Both the position numbers and the translations under genes were made by a program. The notes under the pieces were generated by a model. That model saw nothing but the letters and a program-made list of their open reading frames with translations. It searched no databases and was not told the DNA's origin. From NCBI GenBank assembly GCA_009731375.1, contig BJOX01000305.1:56420-107718 (forward strand): a DNA stretch of 51,299 nucleotides, written 5' to 3'. This stretch comes from Paulinella micropora (taxonomy: Eukaryota; Cercozoa; Imbricatea; Euglyphida). This document shows, piece after piece, positions 45,404 through 51,299 of the stretch (position 1 is the first letter of the stretch; every line of letters starts with the position of its first letter).

Positions 45404-45615
45404 TCCAAGCGTTACGTCAGTGGATCTGCGAGGCAACAACTTGAGCGTGGAAAGCGGCTCGGCGTTGGCGGCAGTGGCCAAGCAAAATCCCCGCATCAAA
45501 GAGATGTGTAGGATTCCGCTTGATTCACTGCGCGAGAACAAGATGACAGGGCTAGATCTGTCTTACAAACATCTGGGCCCCGCAGAAGCGGCTGTTTTGG
45601 TTAAATTCTTGAAGG
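45404..45615 (+). CDS. LRR exon(s) starting the plus-strand array C gene
   Basis: After acceptor TACAG it encodes DHPSVTSVDLRGNNLSVESGSALAAVAKQ, then KMTGLDLSYKHLGPAEAAVLVKFLK, ending before the donor GTCAAT. Two LRRs sit in one exon, longer than the 84-nt modules, as for a fixed N-terminal part before the modular array. A paralogue sits at 10,038-10,121 (KLLDLSNESLGVAGA). Confidence 0.7.
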
Positions 45616-45718
45616 TCAATATAAAGTTCAGTAAGACAACATACATGCCAACATACACACATTTTTGCATTTATTTTGCTTTCAGCCGGACTTCACACAG
45701 AATTACTATCTCCTACAT

Positions 45719-45736
45719 GCTACCGCGCGCGGTAGC
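45719..45736. repeat. Perfect palindromic cassette boundary
   Basis: GCTACCGCGCGCGGTAGC, a perfect 18-bp palindrome, the consensus of the family. Confidence 0.95.
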
Positions 45737-45771
45737 AAAAGGCGCAAATATATTGTCATATGTTGGTGCAG

Positions 45772-45855
45772 GTTAATGAAGCGTTGCAAGTGTTGAGCCT
45801 CATCGACAATAATATTGGCCCAGAGGGCGCCAAGGCTATTGCTGATATGCTGAAG
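45772..45855 (+). CDS. LRR exon, array C cassette 1 plus member
   Basis: 84 nt: V-N-E-A-L-Q-V-L-S-L, NNIGPEGAKAIADMLK. Acceptor TGCAG; donor GTAC shared. Confidence 0.9.
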
Positions 45856-45859
45856 GTAC

Positions 45860-45946
45860 CTCCAACGCTTTCGCAATTTGTTGTGCTCCTTCACCAATCT
45901 GGTTCCGTGAAATGTCTAGCTTCTCCAGCTTGCACTCCTTGTTCTC
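45860..45946 (-). CDS. LRR exon, array C cassette 1 minus member
   Basis: 87 nt, 29 codons: E-N-K-E-C-K-L-E-K-L, RNQIGEGAQQIAKALE. Acceptor CACAG, shared donor GTAC. One codon longer than the standard module; starts E-N instead of V-N. Confidence 0.8.
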
Positions 45947-45975
45947 CTGTGCACACAAATACATTATTCTTCGAT

Positions 45976-45994
45976 GCTACCCGCGCGCGGTAGC
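45976..45994. repeat. Palindromic cassette boundary
   Basis: GCTACCCGCGCGCGGTAGC, 19 bp. Confidence 0.9.
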
Positions 45995-46022
45995 AAACAA
46001 AAAATGCACCCTACATGTTTAC

Positions 46023-46106
46023 GTGAATAGCTCTTTGAAGACTCTGGGTTTGGCTTTTAATGGAATCGGTGATGAGGTAGTGAAGCACATTGCTGCAGCT
46101 CTGAAG
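46023..46106 (+). CDS. LRR exon, array C cassette 2 plus member
   Basis: 84 nt: V-N-S-S-L-K-T-L-G-L, NGIGDEVVKHIAAALK. The preceding bases are TTAC where the duplicate at 46,921 has TTAG, so this acceptor appears lost. Confidence 0.8.
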
Positions 46107-46110
46107 GTAC

Positions 46111-46200
46111 CTTTAACCCATCTCCGATCGCCTGTACATGTGCGCCTGCGTCGTCTAATTCGTTGCCCCAGAGGTTTAGGCTAGTCAACGTGTGATTAAC
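46111..46200 (-). CDS. LRR exon, array C cassette 2 minus member
   Basis: 90 nt, 30 codons: V-N-H-T-L-T-S-L-N-L, GNELDDAGAHVQAIGDGLK. It carries a 6-nt in-frame insertion relative to its duplicate at 47,009-47,092. Acceptor TGTAG, shared donor GTAC. Confidence 0.85.
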
Positions 46201-46231
46201 CTACACATGTGAAACACACATGCTAAGACAT

Positions 46232-46250
46232 GCTACCGCGCGCGGGTAGC
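46232..46250. repeat. Palindromic cassette boundary
   Basis: GCTACCGCGCGCGGGTAGC, 19 bp. Confidence 0.9.
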
Positions 46251-46273
46251 ATTTTACGCAAGCATGTGCGATG

Positions 46274-46343
46274 TGCAGCAAAACAGCACACTTCGTGAGC
46301 TTATTGTGCACATCAAGCTGACGAAGGGTCTCGTTTTCCTGCA
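46274..46343. repeat. Collapsed cassette forming a hairpin
   Basis: Two exon starts face each other. Both read (C/G)AAAAC...CTTCGT-AGCTT from each strand and meet at TGTGCACA (46,305-46,312). The distal halves of both LRRs and the donor are gone. Most of the 70 bp pairs with itself. Confidence 0.75.
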
Positions 46344-46367
46344 GATCGCATATGCTTACGTAAAAAC

Positions 46368-46383
46368 GCTACCCGCGCGTGGC
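46368..46383. repeat. Partial palindromic boundary
   Basis: GCTACCCGCGCGTGGC, missing the final bases of the consensus. Confidence 0.75.
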
Positions 46384-46411
46384 AAAATGTGTGCTTGATT
46401 TGATTGTGCAG

Positions 46412-46495
46412 GTCAATACTACACTGACTGAATTGAATCTCCGCTACAACAGAATTGGCGACGCAAGCGCGAAGGCAATAGCAGAGGCGCTACAG
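46412..46495 (+). CDS. LRR exon, array C cassette 4 plus member
   Basis: 84 nt: V-N-T-T-L-T-E-L-N-L, NRIGDASAKAIAEALQ. Acceptor TGCAG, donor GTAC shared. Confidence 0.9.
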
Positions 46496-46499
46496 GTAC

Positions 46500-46583
46500 C
46501 TTGAGTGCCGAAGATATGTAAGTTGCACCCTCATCACCAATCTTGTTTCCGTCCAAAATCAGAGTCTTCAGGGTGTTATTAAC
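46500..46583 (-). CDS. LRR exon, array C cassette 4 minus member
   Basis: 84 nt: V-N-N-T-L-K-T-L-I-L, NKIGDEGATYISSALK. Acceptor TGTAG, donor GTAC shared. Confidence 0.9.
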
Positions 46584-46611
46584 CTACACATGGCAAACTT
46601 ATTTTATATGT

Positions 46612-46630
46612 GCTACCGCGCGCGGGTAGC
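46612..46630. repeat. Palindromic cassette boundary
   Basis: GCTACCGCGCGCGGGTAGC, identical to the site at 46,232. Confidence 0.9.
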
Positions 46631-46665
46631 ACGCTTCCAATCATGTTTTGTTTGTATGAGTGCAG

Positions 46666-46749
46666 GTGAACAAGGTGCTGCAAACTTTGTCGCTTGGTTG
46701 CAATAACATTGGTGCTGGTGGAGCCAAGGAAATCGCTGCAGCATTGAAG
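46666..46749 (+). CDS. LRR exon, array C cassette 5 plus member
   Basis: 84 nt: V-N-K-V-L-Q-T-L-S-L, NNIGAGGAKEIAAALK. Acceptor TGCAG, donor GTAC shared. Confidence 0.9.
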
Positions 46750-46753
46750 GTAC

Positions 46754-46836
46754 CTGAAGAGCTAGGCCGATCACCTTAGCCTTCATCTCCAGTGTCATTA
46801 TCTCCCAAGTTGATGCTGCGAATAGTATTGTTTAAC
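46754..46836 (-). pseudogene. Frameshifted LRR exon, array C cassette 5 minus member
   Basis: Starts L-N-N-T-I-R-S-I-N-L-G-D-N, then a frame change leads to TAA within the second half. The other half of the LRR is readable in the next frame (KVIGLALQ). Acceptor TACAG and donor GTAC are kept. Confidence 0.7.
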
Positions 46837-46873
46837 TGTATATAGGCAGTCAAATCACAATCAAGTTGAAAGT

Positions 46874-46891
46874 GCTACCGTGCGCGGTAGC
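46874..46891. repeat. Palindromic cassette boundary
   Basis: GCTACCGTGCGCGGTAGC, one substitution from the consensus. Confidence 0.9.
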
Positions 46892-46920
46892 AAACAAAAA
46901 ATGCACTCCTACATGTTTAG

Positions 46921-47004
46921 GTAAATAGCTCTTTGAAGACTCTGGGTTTGGCTCTTAATGTAATCGGTGATGAGGGAGTGAAGCACATTGCTGCAGCTCT
47001 GAAG
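46921..47004 (+). CDS. LRR exon, array C cassette 6 plus member
   Basis: 84 nt: V-N-S-S-L-K-T-L-G-L, NVIGDEGVKHIAAALK. Direct duplicate of cassette 2, with an intact TTAG acceptor. Confidence 0.9.
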
Positions 47005-47008
47005 GTAC

Positions 47009-47092
47009 CTTTAACCCGTCTCCGATCGCCTGTGCGCCTGCGTCGCCTAATGCGTTGCCCCAGAGGTTTAGGCTAGGCAACGTGTGATTAAC
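47009..47092 (-). CDS. LRR exon, array C cassette 6 minus member
   Basis: 84 nt: V-N-H-T-L-P-S-L-N-L, GNALGDAGAQAIGDGLK. Acceptor TGTAG, shared donor GTAC. Confidence 0.9.
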
Positions 47093-47123
47093 CTACACAT
47101 GTGAAACACACATGCTAAGACGT

Positions 47124-47154
47124 GCTACCGACGTGCTACCGCGCAGCGGGTAGC
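47124..47154. repeat. Double palindromic boundary at end of array C
   Basis: GCTACCGACGT followed by GCTACCGCGCAGCGGGTAGC: a half site plus a full site. Inverted-arm homology resumes immediately outside it. Confidence 0.85.
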
Positions 47155-47336
47155 ATTAAAATGATGCATATCATTGTGAATATGTTGGTATGTTGTGTAT
47201 GAACAGTACCTATTAGCACATAAAAATGTGTATGTATAATATGTATATTGCATGTGAATATGCATGCTTGTTGTTAAACGTTTTGGGTAGGTGGGTGGTG
47301 TGTGTGTGTGATGTGTGCGTGTGTGTGTGTGTGAGT

Positions 47337-47339
<3 letters not shown>

Positions 47340-47386
<47 letters not shown>

Positions 47387-47483
47387 CGAGAAGAAGTAGG
47401 GAGAGCGAGAAGAGAAACGGAGGAGAGAAAGAGAGGCCCTGTTAGCTTCTTGTCTCCTCTCTTAGCTTCTTGTCTCTAGATAA

Positions 47484-47534
<51 letters not shown>

Positions 47535-47607
47535 AGAGAGAGAGAAGAGGGAGGGAGAGCGAGAAGAAGTAGGGAGAGCGAGAGGAGAAACGGAGGAGAG
47601 AAAGAGA

Positions 47608-47638
<31 letters not shown>

Positions 47639-47996
47639 NNNNNNNNNNGAGAGAGAGAGAAGAGGGAGGGAGAGCGAGAAGAAGTAGGGAGAGCGAGAGG
47701 AGAAACGGAGGAGAGAAAGAGAGGCCCCCCCCCCCCCTCTCTCTCTCTCCTCTGTTAGCTTCTTGTCTCCTCTCTTAGCTTTTTGTCTCTAAATATAAAT
47801 ATAAATATATATATATAATATACACATATATATATATACATATACATATATATATACATATATATACATTATATATATACATTATATATGTGCATATATA
47901 TTTATATATATACATACATACATATATATATATATATATTCATTATATATACATATGTATATATATACACATATATATGCATGTATATATATACAT
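47340..47996. repeat. GA-rich triplicated block, N gap and TA satellite
   Basis: An 80-bp GA-rich unit (GAGAGCGAGAAGAAGTAGGG core) is present three times around a C-run and a 10-N gap (47,639-47,648), followed by about 190 bp of TATATAC repeats up to the virus-like segment. Probably collapsed or misassembled. Confidence 0.9.
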
Positions 47997-48391
47997 ATTT
48001 ATGTGTTGCGGACCTGTCCATTCGTGTATTAAATACAAGCACAGAAAAGACGAAAAACACACACAGGAAAACAGAAAAACACACACAGGAAGCATAAAAC
48101 ATACCTTTGTTTTACAAAAATACGGAAAACAAAGCACACTAAGGCTTATTTAGACAAAATAACTACAAACCATATTTTTATTTCATAAAAATATATATTA
48201 AACTTCGTTTAAATATGGTTTGTAGTTATTTTGTCTAAATAAGCCTTAGTGTGCTTTGTTTTCCGTATTTTTGTAAAACAAAGGTATGTTTTATGCTTCC
48301 TGTGTGTGTTTTTCTGTTTTCCTGTGTGTGTTTTTCGTCTTTTCTGTGCTTGTATTTAATACACGAATGGACAGGTCCGCAACACATAAAT
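47997..48391. repeat. Perfect 181-bp inverted repeat with 33-bp spacer
   Basis: The left arm (47,997-48,177) and right arm (48,211-48,391) are reverse complements without a mismatch that I could find. The AT-rich spacer (48,178-48,210) is not self-complementary. It lies at the junction of the host microsatellite and the virus-like genes. It could be a read-through hairpin end, a fold-back terminal repeat or a resolvase substrate. Confidence 0.92.
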
Positions 48392-48407
48392 GATCATCAA
48401 ACACACA

Positions 48408-48482
48408 CACACTAATGGACGCGGCGGTAGCCCACACTAATGGACACGGCGGTAGCCCACACTAATGGACACGGCGGTAGCC
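48408..48482. repeat. Three 25-bp tandem repeats
   Basis: Three copies of CACACTAATGGACACGGCGG plus TAGCC, head to tail, one base different in the first copy. Starts 16 bp inside the inverted repeat. Confidence 0.9.
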
Positions 48483-48605
48483 CACACGATTAAGGAAAAA
48501 AAGAGTTTTACTTTTTTGCTTTTCTCCTTGGACGATCGGCAAAAAAAATCCTTTTTGACCAAAATTGGTGTATCCGGATCAGCCATAACGATATTTTTTT
48601 GCTGA

Positions 48606-49037
48606 TCAGAATTGAAGGGATCTAAAAAATTTAATATTAGATTCCATATCTCTATGCTCCTCTCTCTGTTCCTCCGTCAGGTTCTCCATCTGCTCCTCTT
48701 TCTGCTTCTCTGCTTCTTCCTCTTTCTGTTTGAGATATTCCCCTTTGTATTTATCCAATATTACTTTATTAATTTCCCTGTATTTTTTCTGTTGCTCTTT
48801 AACCTTATCCTTATTTGATTTATAATATTCTCTTCGCTGTTCATTTATCTTATCCTTATTTGCTTCTCTATATTTCCTTTGCTGTTCTTTAACCTTCTCC
48901 TTGTTATTTTCCCTATATTTTTTACGATATTCTTTAATCTTCTCCTTGTGTTTCATTTGATATCTTTCCATATATCGTTGTCGTCGGGGGTCGGGGGCAT
49001 TTAGAAAAACCTTCAGTTCTTCTATAGTATAACTCAT
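48606..49037 (-). CDS. Lys/Glu-rich coiled-coil protein with NKEK-type repeats
   Basis: 143 codons. After a short N terminus (SYTIEELKVFLNAPDPRRQRY), it has five to six repeats of about 13 residues with the core Y-R-x-x-N-K-(E/D)-K-(I/V)-(K/N)-E-Q, then a Gln/Glu-rich helix. Repeats of this type are common in algal giant viruses and related elements, but their function is not established. It is intronless and divergent from the protelomerase gene, with a shared 480-bp upstream region. Confidence 0.75.
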   Translation of the reverse strand: MSYTIEELKVFLNAPDPRRQRYMERYQMKHKEKIKEYRKKYRENNKEKVKEQQRKYREANKDKINEQRREYYKSNKDKVKEQQKKYREINKVILDKYKGEYLKQKEEEAEKQKEEQMENLTEEQREEHRDMESNIKFFRSLQF

Positions 49038-49519
49038 ACTTTATACTATCTATAGTATGTGCTTAATACATAATTCAATGAGTGAATATAAGAGCAGGTG
49101 AGAGAGATTGTCTTCTCCTAAGGGGTGTCCAACCCCATGGTTGGCCGTGTCCAAGTAGATTTTTTAAAGGTTGGACACTTTTTAGTTATTAAATTTCAAT
49201 ATTTATTATATTATTCTTCTTACTATTAACTATATTTTAACTTGTCCAACCTGTCCAACCTTTTATTAAGAAATAGTAAATTTTCCGAGGTGTCGGGATA
49301 CTCTATACTATACACTTCCAAAAATTTCTAAAAAAGAAGGTTGGCCTCGGACACATTGGACTACATTAATACAAACAAAAATATTTCCTCTCACACTGCT
49401 ACTATTAACAACAACTGGCCGAGTGGTTTTTAACAACATTTAGAGACATATCGGGGGTAATGGCTATTTATTATTTAAAATAATTAAAATAATATAGACT
49501 TGTCTATTATACACTGAGG
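49038..49519. promoter_or_regulatory. Divergent intergenic region with GTCCAACC repeats
   Basis: Contains at least five GTCCAACC/GGTTGGAC motifs in both orientations (near 49,127, 49,172, 49,247, 49,255 and 49,338, the last degenerate) and an AT-rich core. Candidate promoter/operator or replication-origin region between two divergent genes. Confidence 0.5.
49494..49507. promoter_or_regulatory. 14-bp palindrome upstream of protelomerase gene
   Basis: ATAGACTTGTCTAT is 12 bp before the ATG, within an AT-rich promoter-like stretch. Candidate regulator or recombinase binding site. Confidence 0.45.
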
Positions 49520-50839
49520 ATGTGGAACGAAGACGATAGAAAATTTGTTAGGCAGTTGAGAGTTGCTACTACAGAAAATAAAATTTATGATGTTGTGTCC
49601 AACTTCTACGATAGTGAGTTGAAACCAAGTATCGCCTTTCATAATGCCATTATATCGCTATTTAGCACACCAACGAGTGATGAAGAGGCACTTGAGGCAC
49701 TAAAAGCCATATACCCGAAATACGCTATCGTGTATCCTAATTTGAACAGCAGAAGACAACGACTTTCTGAGGTAAGAAAAAAAGCAATAGAACCTTATCA
49801 AAGTGAAAAGGTATATGAAATGAGCAAACTGGATAAGTATTTTAATCTGAATGAAGACGAGCGGATTGATATTGTTGAGGGGTATAAGAAAGATGTCAAA
49901 GCCAAAAATGAACAAAAAATACAAATTGATGTTCGTGATGTAATGGCTAAAATGAACGATATGATATTAAGTAATGACCCTTATCTTAAACTACTTGCTT
50001 TGATGATAGCAATTGGAGCGAGGCCCGTGGAAATATTTGATAAAAACACATATGAATTGATACCAGATAAACCAAGTTGGTTGAGGGTAAATAATTTAGC
50101 AAAAAAGAGAGAAGGACAAGAAAAGAATTGGACTGAGAGACCTGTCGTCCTTTTTACTCCTGAATTCGTAATTGAACAAGTAAATTCAATACGGAACCAT
50201 TTCAAAAAGAAAAAAGCGGTTATCATCAACAAAGAAGGCGTGCTTGATAAACAAAAGAATAATGAACTAAATAAAAGAATTATCAAAATCTTTCCTTGGC
50301 TTTCGGAATACACACAGAAAAGCAGTATGTTGCGGAAACTATATGCTAGTTTGTCATATAGTAATTTTGCCAATCCGAAAATAGAGAATTTTAATACATG
50401 GGTTTCAAATGTTCTTGGTCATGGTGATATGTTGACTTCATTTAGTTATAGTTGGGTTAATGTGGCCGACCCCGAAGAAATTAAGGCAGAAGGAATTAAA
50501 ACAGAATTAGAGGAGTTAAGAAGAAAGATAGATTTATGTTTGAATTTAAACAATATTAATGAAATGGAAAGTGAAAACGGAGAAGAAGAAAGCAAATATC
50601 AAACATTAGGAAAAAGGGCGAGTAGAGAGGATAAGTATAAATTGCTTGAACAGATTTACAACGACCATGGGGGAATAATAACAAATATCAAACTAAGACA
50701 ATTAAGCAAGATTGGAGCCGTTATTGTTAATAAGTTTATCAAAGAAAAGAAAGAAGTGCCACAAGAAGAAACCGCGACAGAGGAAGTAAAAGCACCATTA
50801 AGAAGAAGCACGAGAAACAAACAAAAACAAAAAGATTAA
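49520..50839 (+). CDS. Protelomerase (telomere resolvase)-like tyrosine recombinase
   Basis: 439 codons, intronless. It has a helical N-terminal half (DNA-clamping type) and then a tyrosine-recombinase catalytic region. Candidate active-site residues in order are Arg168 (IGARPVEI), Lys195/196 (NNLAKKRE), Arg272 (SSMLRKLYASLSY), His301 (VLGHG) and Tyr310 (TSFSYSW). The His-Tyr spacing of nine and the R-K-x-Y-A signature match telomere resolvases of the TelK/TelN type as I remember them. These enzymes cut a palindromic site and rejoin each strand to itself, producing covalently closed hairpin ends of linear DNA. The C-terminal ~120 residues are charged, with a basic tail (RRSTRNKQKQKD) likely to bind DNA. 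A conventional integrase-type recombinase is the alternative. The adjacent 181-bp inverted repeat supports the telomere role. Confidence 0.75.
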   Translation: MWNEDDRKFVRQLRVATTENKIYDVVSNFYDSELKPSIAFHNAIISLFSTPTSDEEALEALKAIYPKYAIVYPNLNSRRQRLSEVRKKAIEPYQSEKVYEMSKLDKYFNLNEDERIDIVEGYKKDVKAKNEQKIQIDVRDVMAKMNDMILSNDPYLKLLALMIAIGARPVEIFDKNTYELIPDKPSWLRVNNLAKKREGQEKNWTERPVVLFTPEFVIEQVNSIRNHFKKKKAVIINKEGVLDKQKNNELNKRIIKIFPWLSEYTQKSSMLRKLYASLSYSNFANPKIENFNTWVSNVLGHGDMLTSFSYSWVNVADPEEIKAEGIKTELEELRRKIDLCLNLNNINEMESENGEEESKYQTLGKRASREDKYKLLEQIYNDHGGIITNIKLRQLSKIGAVIVNKFIKEKKEVPQEETATEEVKAPLRRSTRNKQKQKD

Positions 50840-51111
50840 TACTTAACAACGATTAAAGGAGGTTCATGGTATCTTACTCTAATATTAGACTCTCGTCTGT
50901 AGCAATTAATGGAACAGATCGTGAAAAACTGAACACCATCTACATTATCAATATCAACTGCTATGATAGGTGGGTGTGATTGGAATGTGCGAGACAAACC
51001 GCATATATTACAAAATTCTTTTTTATAATCCTGCTGGGACATTTCTGAATAAACAAATGTCCTTATATATCCAACTATATCACTCGGCAAATCGTGTATT
51101 ATTATTGGCAT
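50836..51111 (-). CDS. Small Cys-containing protein, F-box-like N terminus
   Basis: 91 codons. The N terminus, IHDLPSDIVGYIRTFV, resembles the first helix of F-box-like proteins. C34-x2-C37 and C66-x3-C70 could bind zinc. Its stop codon overlaps the stop of the protelomerase gene (convergent, 4-bp overlap), showing virus-like packing. No named family recognised. Confidence 0.65.
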   Translation of the reverse strand: MPIIIHDLPSDIVGYIRTFVYSEMSQQDYKKEFCNICGLSRTFQSHPPIIAVDIDNVDGVQFFTICSINCYRRESNIRVRYHEPPLIVVKY

Positions 51112-51132
51112 ATTTTATATAATATAAAATAT
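51110..51132. promoter_or_regulatory. AT palindrome, bidirectional promoter candidate
   Basis: ATATTTTATAT followed by ATATAAAATAT (inverted) between two divergent start codons only about 24 bp apart. Confidence 0.5.
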
Positions 51133-51135
51133 AAA

Positions 51136-51299
51136 ATGAACCTTTTTGGTCAAAGCACGAATACACCATCTTCATCAACTACATCATCATCTTCTTCTTT
51201 ATCTATTGATAGTATTAAAGATGCTTTACCAACAACTGCTTTTGGAGAATTGCGAACGGCCACTTTGTCTCCAGTATTACAAAATGTATTTACATATGG
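51136..51299 (+). CDS. Start of a gene, possibly major capsid protein (partial)
   Basis: 54 codons before the window ends: MNLFGQSTN, a Ser/Thr-rich stretch, then TTAFGELRTATLSPVLQNVF-TYG. The segment AFGELRxAxxxPxxQxxFxYG resembles N termini I associate with capsid proteins of small double-jelly-roll viruses and metagenomic relatives. With so little sequence this is only a suggestion. Confidence 0.4.
   Translation, partial: MNLFGQSTNTPSSSTTSSSSSLSIDSIKDALPTTAFGELRTATLSPVLQNVFTY

Larger units (their letters stand above)
42186..47281 (-). repeat. Right arm of the large inverted duplication
   Basis: Reverse-complement relative of 10,861-15,040 (see that entry). It starts at GCAAAGGGGTGAGCACGGTC and ends with the unique sequence next to CGTTTTGGGTAGGTGGG. 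It carries extra cassettes (45.2-47.1 kb) that arm A lacks. Confidence 0.8.
47997..51299. mobile_element. Virus-like element with protelomerase (polinton-like virus candidate), partial
   Basis: Composition switches here to compact AT-rich DNA with intronless, closely packed genes. The visible parts are a 181-bp inverted repeat, a 25-bp tandem repeat, a coiled-coil gene, a protelomerase-like gene, a small Zn-binding gene and the start of a capsid-like frame. Lys/Asn-rich coiled coils with NKEK repeats and telomere-resolvase-like recombinases are known from algal giant viruses and polinton-like elements. The element runs off the window, so its far end and hallmark genes are not all visible. Confidence 0.65.

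Noticed and set aside
45719-47154. CRISPR-like array from 18-bp palindromes every ~240 bp
   Set aside because: The intervals contain conserved LRR exons with splice sites, not unique spacers of fixed short length, and there are no cas genes.

Overview
The window is eukaryotic nuclear DNA: short exons bounded by GT/AG introns, retrotransposons, a CACTA DNA transposon, telomere-type repeats and very dense microsatellites. The cellular genes are leucine-rich-repeat (LRR) exon arrays and an LRR-ROCO (Roc-COR GTPase) gene that ends in TIR domains. One-LRR-per-exon ROCO receptor genes are what I recall from brown algae, so a stramenopile alga is my best guess. That is inference, and no species call is possible from the sequence alone. 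There are five 10-N gaps, and many long simple repeats that may be mis-assembled.

Layout. 1-1.1 kb: no recognisable gene. 1.15-8.93 kb, minus strand: a multi-exon LRR-Roc-COR-TIR-TIR gene with a FYVE-like zinc finger inside its COR region. 9.1-12.35 kb: LRR array A, with 84-nt exons on both strands. 12.4-13.8 kb: a very long TTC/GTAT microsatellite. 15,984-26,733: a complete CACTA (EnSpm/CMC) transposon with CACTA termini, a TAA target duplication, palindromic subterminal motifs and two divergent genes, the plus-strand one being a Tnp2-type transposase. 27-33 kb, minus strand: a decayed Ty3/gypsy element. 33.5-37.7 kb, minus strand: a second Ty3-like element, cut off within its reverse transcriptase. 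39.2-40.57 kb: a deleted relative of the CACTA element with a different subterminal motif. 42.2-47.3 kb: an inverted, diverged copy of the array A region (array B) carrying extra LRR cassettes (array C). 48-51.3 kb: an AT-rich, compact, virus-like segment with a protelomerase-like tyrosine recombinase gene, next to a perfect 181-bp inverted repeat. It resembles a polinton-like virus or a related linear element.

The most unusual system is the LRR cassette array. Most introns of one strand hold an LRR exon of the other strand. The two exons of each pair converge on one shared palindromic splice donor (AG-GTAC-CT, or GTC-N-GAC). Pairs are separated by a GC-rich palindrome close to GCTACCGCGCGCGGTAGC. 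Nearly all exons are 84 nt, start with a Val-Asn codon pair and are in the same phase, so any order or orientation should keep the reading frame. One pair occurs twice in opposite orientations (9,493-9,667 and 11,035-11,209). This looks like a combinatorial, possibly invertible, receptor-exon library beside the ROCO-TIR receptor gene. The second system of interest is the protelomerase gene with its adjacent palindrome, a candidate hairpin-telomere module.
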